From NCBI GenBank assembly GCA_963696585.1, contig CAVOKW010000018.1, positions 62,001-126,000 on the forward strand: 64,000 bases of DNA, given 5' to 3'. The notes below the pieces were generated by a model, which searched no databases, had not been told where the DNA came from, and saw only the letters and a program-made list of their open reading frames with translations. The first letter of the stretch is position 1. Each line of letters begins with the position of its first letter. Positions 24,334 to 32,406 of the stretch are shown here, piece by piece. This DNA comes from Parvibaculum sp963696585 (GTDB lineage: Bacteria; Pseudomonadota; Alphaproteobacteria; Parvibaculales; Parvibaculaceae). The position numbers were made by a program, and so were the translations under genes.

Positions 24334-25770
24334 ATGACCCGCGCCAATCACGACGAGCTTTTCTTTTCTGCCCATGGGCTCGATCGCGACCGCGTGCAGC
24401 GGCTTGTCGGCGATGCCTTGTCGGGCTCTGATGATGGCGAATTGTTTCTTGAATATCGCCAGTCCGAAAGCCTTGCCTTTGATGACGGCCGCCTGAAAAT
24501 GGCGAATTTCGACACAAGCCAGGGATTTGGCCTGCGTTGCGTGGCAGGCGAGTCAACCGGCTATGCCCATGCCTCCGAACTCAGCGAAGAGGCGATTGCA
24601 CGTGCGGGCCAGGCCGTTCAGGCCGTCAAGTCAGGCGGCGCCTTCACGCTGGCGGCGGGTCCGGCACGCACCAACACGCATCTTTATACGGATGAAAATC
24701 CGCTGGGCGCACAGAGCTTTGAAGAAAAGGTCAAGCTGCTCGCCGATATTGACGCCTATGCGCGCTCACGCGACCCGATGGTGCGGCAGGTTTCAGCTTC
24801 GCTTGCCGGTGAATGGCAGGCAGTCGAGATCATGCGACCTGACGGCATGATCGTGCGCGACATCCGTCCGCTGGTGCGGCTCAATGTGTCGATTGTTGTT
24901 GGCAAGGGCGACCGGCAGGAAACCGGCTCTTACGGCGTTGGCGGTCGCACGGGCTATGAACTCTATATCGATCCGATGCGCTGGCGCGGTCAGGTGGATG
25001 AAGCGCTGCGTCAGGCGCTGGTCAACCTCGACAGTGTGCCAGCACCTGCGGGCGAAATGGATGTGGTGCTCGGTCCGGGCTGGCCGGGCATTTTGCTGCA
25101 TGAAGCGATTGGCCACGGGCTGGAAGGCGACTTTAACCGCAAGAAGACATCAGCCTTTTCGGGCCTCCTCGGATCGCGCGTGGCCGCGCCGGGCGTCACG
25201 GTTGTCGATGATGGCACACTGGCGGATCGTCGCGGATCGCTCTCGGTTGACGACGAAGGCACACCGACCTCGCGCACGGTGCTGATCGAAGACGGCATTC
25301 TCAAGGGCTATATGCAGGACAGGCTCAACGCCCGCCTGATGGGCATGGCCGCCACGGGCAATGGACGGCGCGAATCCTACGCGCATCAGCCGATGCCGCG
25401 CATGACCAACACCTATATGCTTTCGGGCGATAAAGACCCCGGTGAAATCCTCGCCTCGGTGAAGAAGGGGCTTTATGCCGTGTCGTTTGGCGGCGGACAG
25501 GTCGACATTACGAGCGGCAAGTTCGTTTTCACCTGCACCGAAGCCTATATGATCGAAGATGGCAAAATCGGCGCACCCGTCAAGGGCGCAACACTGATCG
25601 GCAATGGACCCGATGTGCTGACGCGCGTCGCCATGATCGGCAATGACATGAAGCTCGATCCCGGCATCGGCACCTGCGGCAAGGCCGGACAAGGCGTGCC
25701 GGTTGGTGTCGGTCAGGCAACGCTGCGCATCAACGGACTGACCATCGGTGGCACGTCGAAGGCGGCATGA
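24334..25770 (+). CDS. tldD: Metalloprotease TldD
   Basis: The catalytic subunit (478 aa) of the TldD/TldE heterodimer, which degrades unfolded or modified peptides; in E. coli it helps mature microcin B17 and degrade CcdA. The zinc motif HExxxH is at H256-H261 (LLHEAIGHGLEGDFNRKKTSAFSG), followed by VVDDGTL and the C-terminal TCTEAYMIEDGKIG region with a late cysteine ligand. The ATG at 24334 is preferred over an extension to 24268 that overlaps the preceding gene. Its partner TldE/PmbA is encoded at 49104. Confidence 0.94.
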   Translation: MTRANHDELFFSAHGLDRDRVQRLVGDALSGSDDGELFLEYRQSESLAFDDGRLKMANFDTSQGFGLRCVAGESTGYAHASELSEEAIARAGQAVQAVKSGGAFTLAAGPARTNTHLYTDENPLGAQSFEEKVKLLADIDAYARSRDPMVRQVSASLAGEWQAVEIMRPDGMIVRDIRPLVRLNVSIVVGKGDRQETGSYGVGGRTGYELYIDPMRWRGQVDEALRQALVNLDSVPAPAGEMDVVLGPGWPGILLHEAIGHGLEGDFNRKKTSAFSGLLGSRVAAPGVTVVDDGTLADRRGSLSVDDEGTPTSRTVLIEDGILKGYMQDRLNARLMGMAATGNGRRESYAHQPMPRMTNTYMLSGDKDPGEILASVKKGLYAVSFGGGQVDITSGKFVFTCTEAYMIEDGKIGAPVKGATLIGNGPDVLTRVAMIGNDMKLDPGIGTCGKAGQGVPVGVGQATLRINGLTIGGTSKAA

Positions 25771-25816
25771 GGCCGTGACGTGCTGCCCGAAAATAAATTC
25801 AGAAAGGTGCATACTG

Positions 25817-25908
25817 ATGGCCAGTGCTGCGCTGGAGGGCTTCATTGACGGTTTGATCAGAGTGTCTCGTGAACACGGATACCGTCCGACCATATTCATT
25901 AGGCTCAG
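25817..25908 (+). pseudogene. Truncated N-terminus of a small conserved protein, cut by the repeat array
   Basis: From the ATG at 25817, with AAAGGT upstream, the frame reads MASAALEGFIDGLIRVSREH then GYRPTIFIR. This looks like the start of small alphaproteobacterial proteins containing an SR-HGY-PT-F motif. After about 30 codons it enters the repeat array at 25909 and loses any natural look, although the frame stays open to 26491. I read it as a gene whose 3' part was replaced by the repeats. The family assignment is from memory and tentative. Confidence 0.4.
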
Positions 25909-25945
25909 GACAAGCCGGGGCATGACGCCATTGAAGGAAAGCCGC

Positions 25946-26116
25946 TCAACCGTTCCTGGAATGACAGACGGCTTGCAACTTGTTGCCATCCGGGCCACGC
26001 ACACAGGCACCATGATAATCGGGATGGTAAGGCGCACGCAAACCGGGTGCGCCTTCGCTGGTGCCGCCATGGGCGAGTGCGGCGGCATGGAAGGCATCGA
26101 CCGTTTTTTTGAAAAT
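25946..26116 (-). pseudogene. Glyoxalase/VOC-family gene tail, copy 1
   Basis: On the minus strand this encodes VDAFHAAALAHGGTSEGAPG, then LRAPYHPDYHGACVRGPDGN and KLQAVCHSRNG with a stop at 25946. That is the characteristic C-terminal third of small VOC (glyoxalase/bleomycin-resistance fold) proteins, including the Y-G-A-x-V-x-D/G-PDGN-KL-E/Q-AVCH ending. The N-terminal two thirds are absent: upstream the frame runs into a REP-like palindrome. It cannot make a functional VOC protein. Confidence 0.75.
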
Positions 26117-26218
26117 CACCCAGGTAACCAGTTTTCCGTCATGGCCCGCTTCAGGCGGGCCATCCACGTCTTGGTGACGATGACAAGCCGGGGCATGACG
26201 CCATTGAAGGAAAGCCGC

Positions 26219-26389
26219 TCAACCGTTCCTGGAATGACAGACGGCTTGCAACTTGTTGCCATCCGGGCCACGCACACAGGCACCATGATAATCGGGATGG
26301 TAAGGCGCACGCAAACCGGGTGCGCCTTCGCTGGTGCCGCCATGGGCGAGTGCGGCGGCATGGAAGGCATCGACCGTTTTTTTGAAAAT
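26219..26389 (-). pseudogene. Glyoxalase/VOC-family gene tail, copy 2
   Basis: This is the same fragment as copy 1, with the same stop and the same loss of the N-terminal part. It sits in the second repeat unit. Copies 1 and 2 match over the whole fragment as far as I can read, so they are recent duplicates rather than independent decayed genes. Confidence 0.75.
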
Positions 26390-26511
26390 CACCCAGGTAA
26401 CCAGTTTTCCGTCATGGCCCGCTTCAGGCGGGCCATCCACGTCTTGGTGACGATGACAAGTCGGGGATGCCCCGGACAAGCCGGGGCATGACGCCATTGA
26501 AGGAAAGCCGC

Positions 26512-26640
26512 TCAACCGTTCCTGGAATGACAGACGGCTTGCAACTTGTTGCCATCCGGGCCACGCACACAGGCACCATGATAATCGGGATGGTAAGGCG
26601 CACGCAAACCGGGTGCGCTTTCGCTGGTGCCGCCATGGGC
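26512..26640 (-). pseudogene. Glyoxalase/VOC-family gene tail, copy 3 (shorter)
   Basis: The third copy keeps only about the last 43 codons. At about 26640, just inside the AHGG motif, it changes to unrelated C-rich sequence before the gshA stop. One synonymous-looking C/T difference separates it from the other copies. This is probably the original junction where the ancestral gene was lost. Confidence 0.7.
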
Positions 26641-26686
26641 CAACTGCCCACCCCCTCCCAACCCTCCCCCGCAGGTAACGTGCTGA

Positions 26687-28051
26687 CTAAAACGCGAACT
26701 CCTTGAACACAGGATCAATCGAGCCGTTCCAGCGACCGTGATAGAGCGCGAGCATTTCCTCGGCGGGCGAGCGACCGGTTGCAACCGTTTCCAGCACATT
26801 GTTGAGAAAGATGGTTTCGTCAGCGCCAATACCATCCTGTTCGGCGCGCCATTTGAGTCCCGCATGGGAAAGCGGCACGACCTGACGCGCGATATCGAGC
26901 AAGGTGCCACTGCGGAAGGGCGTGTGCAGGGCGTGACGGGCAACACCATCGCGCAAGTGCTGGCGCTCTTCATCGCTCCAGTCCTTGACAATATCCCAGG
27001 CGGCATCAAGCGATGACTGGCAATAAAGCAGCCCCACCCAGAAGGCAGGCAGCGCACAGATGCGACCCCAGGGGCCGCCATCCGCGCCGCGCATTTCCAT
27101 GTAATGCTTGAGGCGGGCTTCCGGAAAAATTGTCGTCAGATGATTGTTCCAGTCGCCACGTGTTGGCAGCTCGCCCATAAAGCCCGGCAAGCGACCCTGC
27201 ATGAAATCGCGGAAGGACTGGCCCGTCACGTCGATATATTTGCCGTCACGATGAACAAAATACATCGGCACATCGAGCGCATAATCGACCCAGCGCTCAT
27301 AGCCGAAGCCATCTTCAAAAATGAAAGGAACCATGCCGGCACGCGCATTGTCGGTGTCAGTCCAGACATGCGAACGATAGGAAAGATAGCCATTTGGCTT
27401 TCCTTCCGTGAACGGAGAATTGGCAAAAAGCGCGGTGGCAAGCGGCTGCAAGGCGACCGCGACGCGCAGCTTTTTCACCATGTCGGCTTCGGAAGAAAAA
27501 TCGAGGTTCACCTGAACGGTGCAGGAGCGATACATCATGTCGAGACCCATGGTCCCGACCTTCTTCATGTATTCGGTCATGATCTTGTAGCGGCCCTTGG
27601 GCATGACGGGGATTTCGTCACGCCGCCAATTGGGCGTGAAGCCAAGACCGAGAAAGCCGATGCCATGCTCGGCGGCGACCTCCTTCACCTGCGCCAGATG
27701 GTCATGCACCTCGGCACAGGTTTGATGCAGATTGACGAGTGGCGCGCCGGAAAGTTCGAACTGGCCACCGGGTTCGAGCGAGATGTTGCCCAGCCCCTCG
27801 CCTTCCAGACCAATGATGTGTTCGCCTTCCATGACGGGCTTCCAGCCGAAGCGCGTCAGACCTTCAAGCATGGCGCGAATGCCATGCGGTCCGCCATAAG
27901 GAACGGGGCTGTGGTCTGCCGTGTGGAAGGGAAATTTTTCATGCTCGGTGCCGATGCGCCATTCGGCGCGCGGCTTCTCGCCCCGCGACAGGGCGGCGAC
28001 GAGATCGTCCCGGCTTGTGATGGGCTCAGGCCCGGCAACCAAAATGCTCAT
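26687..28051 (-). CDS. gshA: Glutamate-cysteine ligase (plant/alphaproteobacterial type)
   Basis: It catalyses the first step of glutathione synthesis, joining glutamate and cysteine. The 454-aa product is the class found in alphaproteobacteria and plants. Family segments are WRIGTEHEKFPF, YGGPHGIRAMLEGL, ISLEPGGQFELSGAPL, GLGFTPNWRRDEIPVMPKGR, YRSCTVQVNLDF and EMRGADGGPWGRICALPAFW. The ATG at 28051 (MSILVAGPEP) fits the family better than the extension to 28093. It follows rsmE after about 125 nt on the same strand. gshB is not in the window. Confidence 0.95.
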   Translation of the reverse strand: MSILVAGPEPITSRDDLVAALSRGEKPRAEWRIGTEHEKFPFHTADHSPVPYGGPHGIRAMLEGLTRFGWKPVMEGEHIIGLEGEGLGNISLEPGGQFELSGAPLVNLHQTCAEVHDHLAQVKEVAAEHGIGFLGLGFTPNWRRDEIPVMPKGRYKIMTEYMKKVGTMGLDMMYRSCTVQVNLDFSSEADMVKKLRVAVALQPLATALFANSPFTEGKPNGYLSYRSHVWTDTDNARAGMVPFIFEDGFGYERWVDYALDVPMYFVHRDGKYIDVTGQSFRDFMQGRLPGFMGELPTRGDWNNHLTTIFPEARLKHYMEMRGADGGPWGRICALPAFWVGLLYCQSSLDAAWDIVKDWSDEERQHLRDGVARHALHTPFRSGTLLDIARQVVPLSHAGLKWRAEQDGIGADETIFLNNVLETVATGRSPAEEMLALYHGRWNGSIDPVFKEFAF

Positions 28052-28176
28052 CGGGTGAGCCCTTTCCTCGATGGACCGCGTCGTTCGAGGCAAGCAGCAA
28101 CAAACCCGCCACCCCCCATCCGGCCTTTGTGTGGATCAGATGTAGGACCGCAATTGCTGACTGGCAAGGGGTCTGA

Positions 28177-28974
28177 TCACCAGTCGCCAAGCATGAGGCC
28201 GATGACGGCGAGCGCCGCAATGGCGGCTGTGTCGGCCCGCATGATGCGCGGTCCCAATGATATCGCGCAAGTATCCTTGCGGGCGAGCAAGCGGGCGCGT
28301 TCTTCAGGCGAAAACCCGCCTTCGGGGCCGATCAGGATGGCGAGCGGTTTTCCCTTCATGCCTTGAGCGACCAGCGCCTCAAGCCGGGCTTTGGCGCCAC
28401 CGGCAGGCGCGGCCTCATCGCAAAAGAGAATCATTCTCTCTCCCGCTGTCTCGCTCCACCGATCGAGTACATCCGTGAGCCGCGCTGTCTGTCCCACTTC
28501 GGGCAAGGCGACCATGCCGCATTGCTCGGCTGCTTCAATCACATTGGCCGCGAGGCGCTCATCCTTCACACGCGAAACAATGGTGCGCTGCGTGATAACG
28601 GGCTGAATGCGCGCGGCGCCAAGTTCGGTTGCCTTTTGCGCGATGAAATCGAGACGCGCTTTCTTGACGGGGGCAAAGAGCAGCCAGATGTCGGGCAAGG
28701 GCGTGTGCGCCCGCAGGTGCTGTTCAACAAAAAGGGAGCAGGCTTTTTTGGAGCGCTCTTCAATATGAGCGAGAAACTCGCCTTCGCGATTGTTGAAAAG
28801 CTGGACATAGGCACCCTCATCAAGACGCATCACATTGACAAGATAATGCGACTGATCCTTGTTCAGTTCGATCAAGGTGCCCGGTGTCAGCGACTGATCG
28901 ACATAAAGCCGCGTGCGGCCTGTGCCACAATGGGCCGGGCTGTCATCATCGTCTTCATCGTCGTGCCGCGCCAT
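28177..28974 (-). CDS. rsmE: 16S rRNA (uracil-1498-N3)-methyltransferase
   Basis: A SPOUT-class methyltransferase modifying 16S rRNA U1498. The 265-aa product has an N-terminal PUA-like part (HYLVNVMRLDEGAYVQLFN), the middle KKARLDFIAQKATELGAARI segment, and the C-terminal SAM-binding knot with LAILIGPEGGFSPEE and SLGPRIMRADTAAIAAL. The N-terminus carries an unusual acidic run (DDEDDDD). It is upstream of gshA on the same strand and divergent from ubiA, a conserved Hyphomicrobiales arrangement. Confidence 0.95.
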   Translation of the reverse strand: MARHDDEDDDDSPAHCGTGRTRLYVDQSLTPGTLIELNKDQSHYLVNVMRLDEGAYVQLFNNREGEFLAHIEERSKKACSLFVEQHLRAHTPLPDIWLLFAPVKKARLDFIAQKATELGAARIQPVITQRTIVSRVKDERLAANVIEAAEQCGMVALPEVGQTARLTDVLDRWSETAGERMILFCDEAAPAGGAKARLEALVAQGMKGKPLAILIGPEGGFSPEERARLLARKDTCAISLGPRIMRADTAAIAALAVIGLMLGDW

Positions 28975-29086
28975 GTCGCCTCCCTCATTGGTGTCGCCCG
29001 TGCTTTATGCGGGTTTCATGGGCCCCGGGGCAATGCATAATGTTGCTCTATGGCTGCTTCATGACGACGCTCAGGACAAGTACCCC

Positions 29087-29300
29087 ATGAAATCGAGACC
29101 CACAGCGCGTGTTCTGCTGTTTGATGCGGCGGGCCGGATGGCCTTGTGCGCAAGACAAGCTATCGGGTGACGATTGGCGGGGGGATCGATTCGGGGGAGA
29201 GCGCCCAGACGGGGTGTCCTGCGCGAATTGCGCGAAGTTGTGAAGGATTTGAAATGGTCGACGCATGAGGACATTCTGCGAAGCGATGAAACATTCTATC
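29087..29300 (+). pseudogene. Decayed Nudix hydrolase gene
   Basis: From ATG 29087 the frame reads MKSRPTARVLLFDAAGRMAL and stops at 29170. The Nudix box continues in other frames: GGGIDSGESAQT from 29176 in one frame, then GVLRELREVV from about 29210 in another. Between the first two pieces the usual roughly 20 residues before the GGG are missing. Internal deletion plus at least two frame changes make it a pseudogene. It fills the otherwise gene-free 28975-29380 gap in front of ubiA. Confidence 0.7.
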
Positions 29301-29380
29301 CTGCCGCCTTGAAAACACATCTGGCAGACCTCCTGCCGGGCGTGTTGCCCGATACGCCGCTTCGACTGGATGCCCGATTG

Positions 29381-30301
29381 ATGACCGAGCCCCTCGCCAC
29401 CCCTGTCGCAGATGCCGCACCGCTCAACTGGGTGGATCGCCATGCGCCTGCCTTCATGCGGCCCTATGCGCGGCTGGCGCGGCTTGATCGCCCGATCGGC
29501 ACCTGGCTCCTGCTCTGGCCCTGTCTCTGGTCGATCAGCCTTGCAACGCCGGGATTGCCTGATCTGTCTCTTGTCGCCCTGTTTGCGCTCGGCGCCATTG
29601 TCATGCGTGGTGCGGGCTGCACCTATAATGACATTGTTGATCGTGACATTGATGGTCAGGTGGCGCGAACGCGCGCGCGTCCCCTGCCATCGGGTGATGT
29701 CCGTCTCTGGCAAGCTGTGACCTTTCTGATCGCACAATTGCTGATCGGTCTTGGCGTGCTTCTGTCGCTCAACAGCTATTCGGTCTGGCTCGGGTTTGGC
29801 TCGCTCCTGCTGATCGCGATTTATCCGTTCATGAAGCGCATCACGCATTGGCCGCAAGCGGTGCTGGGCCTTGCCTTCAACTGGGGGGCGCTGATGGGCT
29901 GGAGTGCGGTTGTCGGCCATCTCGATGCCGCACCGATCATTCTCTATGTCGGATCGGTGTTCTGGACCATCGGCTATGACACGATCTATGCCCATCAGGA
30001 CAAGGAAGATGACGCGGTGGTCGGTGTCAAATCGACAGCGCTGAAGTTTGGCGCTTCGACACCCTGCTGGCTCACGGGCTTTTACAGCGTGATGATCCTC
30101 GCCCTCGCCATCACAGGCGCGATGGCAGGACTCAATCCGGTTTTCTATGCGGGTGTGGCACTGGCGGCCTTGCATCTTGCCTGGCAGGTCTGGCGGATCG
30201 ATGTCGATGATGGGGCGATGTGCCTGGCCCGCTTTCGTTCCAATCGCGATTTTGGGGCAATTGTCTTTGCCGCCGTTCTTGTCGCGCAATGGCTCGGCTA
30301 G
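29381..30301 (+). CDS. ubiA: 4-hydroxybenzoate polyprenyltransferase
   Basis: An inner-membrane prenyltransferase that attaches the polyprenyl tail to 4-hydroxybenzoate in ubiquinone synthesis. The 306-aa product has about eight helices, the first Asp motif AGCTYNDIVDRDIDGQVART and the second DTIYAHQDKEDDAVVGVKST. The ATG at 29381 (MTEPLATPVADAAPLNW) is chosen because the upstream open frame is Nudix-pseudogene sequence. Its stop codon shares a palindromic CTAG with the stop of the convergent MFS gene. UbiD-type decarboxylase is encoded at 44786. Confidence 0.95.
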   Translation: MTEPLATPVADAAPLNWVDRHAPAFMRPYARLARLDRPIGTWLLLWPCLWSISLATPGLPDLSLVALFALGAIVMRGAGCTYNDIVDRDIDGQVARTRARPLPSGDVRLWQAVTFLIAQLLIGLGVLLSLNSYSVWLGFGSLLLIAIYPFMKRITHWPQAVLGLAFNWGALMGWSAVVGHLDAAPIILYVGSVFWTIGYDTIYAHQDKEDDAVVGVKSTALKFGASTPCWLTGFYSVMILALAITGAMAGLNPVFYAGVALAALHLAWQVWRIDVDDGAMCLARFRSNRDFGAIVFAAVLVAQWLG

Positions 30302-31566
30302 ATCTCGACGGGCTTCACATCGGCGAGCTTGTCGACCTTGCGCAGATCGGGAAAGAGCCACATCCAGATCGCGACAATGCCGAGCGTGCCGATGCCGCCA
30401 ATGATGACGGCTGGCACGGTGCCAAACCACCCGGCTGTGAGGCCCGATTCAAACTCACCCAATTCATTTGAAGCGCCGATGAAAAGCATTTCAACCGCAG
30501 TGACACGGCCCAGCATCGCCACTGGCGTTGCCAGCGGCACAAGGGTTGAACGCACATAGACGCTCACCATATCGGCGCTGCCCATGATGGTAAGCGCCCC
30601 GAGCGAAAGCCAGAAGTTGGTTGACAGCCCAAAGATGATGATGGTGATGCCGAAAAGCGCGATGCAGCCAAACATCAAAAGCCCGGTATGTCGCTGCGGT
30701 GGACGCGCGATAATCAGGAAATTGAGGAGCAGCGCGCCGATGGCTGGCGCGGAGCGCAACACGCCAAGGCCTTCGGGTCCGACATGCAGAATGTCCCGCG
30801 CGAAGATTGGCAAGAGGGCGACCGCGCCCCCCAGCAGCACGGCGAAAAGATCCAGCGACACGGCACCAAGCACGATGGGCGAATGCCGGATATAGGAAAC
30901 ACCGGCCATGACGCGCGCCAGCGTGCTGATGCCGGGATCGGCAATCACCGGCACGGGTTTTGTTTTGATGAGCGAAAAGCTCAAGGTCATGGTGAGGAAG
31001 AGAAGGGCGCTGGCAATATAAGTCGTCGCCGGTCCGAACACATAAAGCGCACCGCCCAATGCCGGTCCCATGATGGCGCTGGATTGAAAGATCGATGAGC
31101 TGATGGCGATGGCCCGCGGGATTTGCTGCTTGGCGACGAGCAGCGGCACGAAGGAGCGCGATGCCGGCACGGCAAAGGCACGCGCGACACCAAACACAAA
31201 GAGCGCGGCATAGAACCAGCGTACATCTGCGACGCCCCTGAGCGTCAGCACGATGAGCCAAAGTGAGCTTATCGCCTGCACCGCGCCGCCCAGGGCGACG
31301 ATGAGGCGGCGATCGACGCGATCCGCGATGTCCCCGGCCGACAGGGTGAACATGATGATGGGCAGAAACTGGGCGAGGCCGACATAGCCAAGGGCGAGCG
31401 GGCTGCTGGTCAGATTATAGACGTGCCAACCGACAGCGACCGACTGCACCATCATGCCCAGTGTGCCGACGAAGCGGCCCAACAGGAAAAACTGGAAGTC
31501 TCGCACCCAGAAGAGATTTTCAGGCCGTGTGAGATCGCGGCCCGCCGATGGAGAATCATTATTCAT
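30298..31566 (-). CDS. MFS transporter, EntS/MFS_3-like exporter
   Basis: A 422-aa membrane protein with about 12 predicted helices. The MFS signature appears as AGDIADRVDRRLIVALGG after helix 2-3. FGVARAFAVPASRSFVPLLV and the long central loop near 200 match the MFS_3 group, which includes the enterobactin exporter EntS. Substrate is unknown. It faces ubiA tail to tail and is divergent from the TetR-desaturase operon with about 185 nt between starts, so the TetR could in principle control it too. Confidence 0.87.
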   Translation of the reverse strand: MNNDSPSAGRDLTRPENLFWVRDFQFFLLGRFVGTLGMMVQSVAVGWHVYNLTSSPLALGYVGLAQFLPIIMFTLSAGDIADRVDRRLIVALGGAVQAISSLWLIVLTLRGVADVRWFYAALFVFGVARAFAVPASRSFVPLLVAKQQIPRAIAISSSIFQSSAIMGPALGGALYVFGPATTYIASALLFLTMTLSFSLIKTKPVPVIADPGISTLARVMAGVSYIRHSPIVLGAVSLDLFAVLLGGAVALLPIFARDILHVGPEGLGVLRSAPAIGALLLNFLIIARPPQRHTGLLMFGCIALFGITIIIFGLSTNFWLSLGALTIMGSADMVSVYVRSTLVPLATPVAMLGRVTAVEMLFIGASNELGEFESGLTAGWFGTVPAVIIGGIGTLGIVAIWMWLFPDLRKVDKLADVKPVEI

Positions 31567-31621
31567 TTTTTGCTCTGCGGTCCTGCCCGCTTGCGGTCAT
31601 TTATGGCTGATTTCAATTCGT

Positions 31622-31645
31622 TTGTCCTGAGATTTGTCCTGAGAT
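31622..31645. repeat. 12-bp tandem repeat in the MFS-TetR intergenic region
   Basis: TTGTCCTGAGAT occurs twice head to tail, followed by a short T-run. It lies about 60 nt upstream of the MFS gene start and about 110 nt upstream of tetR. It may be a slippage product or a pair of regulator half-sites. Confidence 0.6.
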
Positions 31646-31733
31646 TTTTCATTTCACGACCGCAATGAAGTGAACTTTGATCCATAATATCGAATCCCGC
31701 TTGACGAAGAGATGTGAATTTGGTTTCATCCTG

Positions 31734-31747
31734 TGAACAGGAGTTCA
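31734..31747. promoter_or_regulatory. Palindromic operator candidate TGAAC-N4-GTTCA before the TetR-desaturase operon
   Basis: A perfect 5-4-5 palindrome overlaps the Shine-Dalgarno AGGAG of the tetR gene. A possible promoter (TTGACG at 31701, 17 nt, TTTCAT at 31724) would place the start of transcription on or next to it. It is therefore well placed for autorepression. The same palindrome recurs at 42492-42505 upstream of the enoyl-CoA hydratase gene. Confidence 0.55.
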
Positions 31748-31752
31748 TATCA

Positions 31753-32406
31753 ATGGCCTATCGACGTACCGATCAGATCACAGCCCGTCTCGCCCAAAAC
31801 CGCCGCGACATACTGAATGCCGCCCGCGAGATTGTGGCCAAGAACGGTTTTGGCGCCGCACAGATGAGCGAAGTGGCCAAGCGGGCAGGCGTCGCGACCG
31901 GTACGCTTTATCGCTATTTCGCCTCCAAGGAAGAAATCTGTCGGCAGGTCTTTCGCGAGGTCTCCGCCCGCGAGATGAATATTCTGGCGGGCATTGCCGC
32001 GGGTGACGCTCCTGCCAGCGAGCGTCTGGAAAAAGTGCTGACGAGTTTTGCCGGTCGCGCCATTCAGGGACGGCGACTGGCCTATGCGCTTCTCGCCGAG
32101 CCGGTCGATCAGGGGCTGACCGAGGAGCGGGCCAGATTTCGTCGCACGCATGCCGAAATCTTCGCCAGTATCGTCGAAGACGGGGTTACCAGCGGAGAAT
32201 TTGCGCCCTGCGACACACGCCTCATTGCCGCCTGCATGGCGGGTGCCATTCCCACGGCCCTGATCGGACCGCTGGCCCCGGACTCTGACGACCTTGACGA
32301 AAACGCGGATCGGATCGTCAATGAGATCGTCAATTTCTGTTTTTCAGGCATCACAAGAGCCGCTCAACGGCCCGCACGGCAACAGGACGAAAGGACGGCG
32401 CCATGA
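31753..32406 (+). CDS. TetR family transcriptional regulator, probable regulator of the adjacent desaturase
   Basis: A 217-aa repressor-type protein. The N-terminal helix-turn-helix is clear (IVAKNGFGAAQMSEVAKRAG, then VATGTLYRYFASKEE, residues about 24-60), with a C-terminal TetR ligand-binding domain. ATG 31753 follows AGGAG; the in-frame upstream ATG/GTG codons to 31714 are less likely. It overlaps the desaturase gene by 4 nt, so the two form one operon. By analogy with fatty-acid-sensing TetR proteins such as DesT, I infer an acyl-CoA ligand, but this is not shown by sequence. Confidence 0.88.
   Translation: MAYRRTDQITARLAQNRRDILNAAREIVAKNGFGAAQMSEVAKRAGVATGTLYRYFASKEEICRQVFREVSAREMNILAGIAAGDAPASERLEKVLTSFAGRAIQGRRLAYALLAEPVDQGLTEERARFRRTHAEIFASIVEDGVTSGEFAPCDTRLIAACMAGAIPTALIGPLAPDSDDLDENADRIVNEIVNFCFSGITRAAQRPARQQDERTAP

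Larger units (their letters stand above)
25909..26640. repeat. Tandem array of a roughly 273-293 bp unit, 2.6 copies
   Basis: Three copies start at 25909, 26182 and 26475. Copy 1 is 273 bp and copy 2 is 293 bp, the latter with a 20-bp addition near its end. Copy 3 stops after about 165 bp. Copies are almost identical; I saw one C/T change. Each unit holds a GACAAGCCGGGGCATGAC arm, the 3' end of a glyoxalase-type gene on the minus strand, and in copies 1 and 2 a GTCATGGCCCGCTTCAGGCG... REP-like palindrome. Near-identity implies recent duplication. No transposase is present. Confidence 0.9.

Noticed and set aside
25909..26640. CRISPR-like or minisatellite array
   Set aside because: Units are about 280 bp, adjacent and carry gene and palindrome remnants; there are no short repeats with unique spacers and no cas genes.
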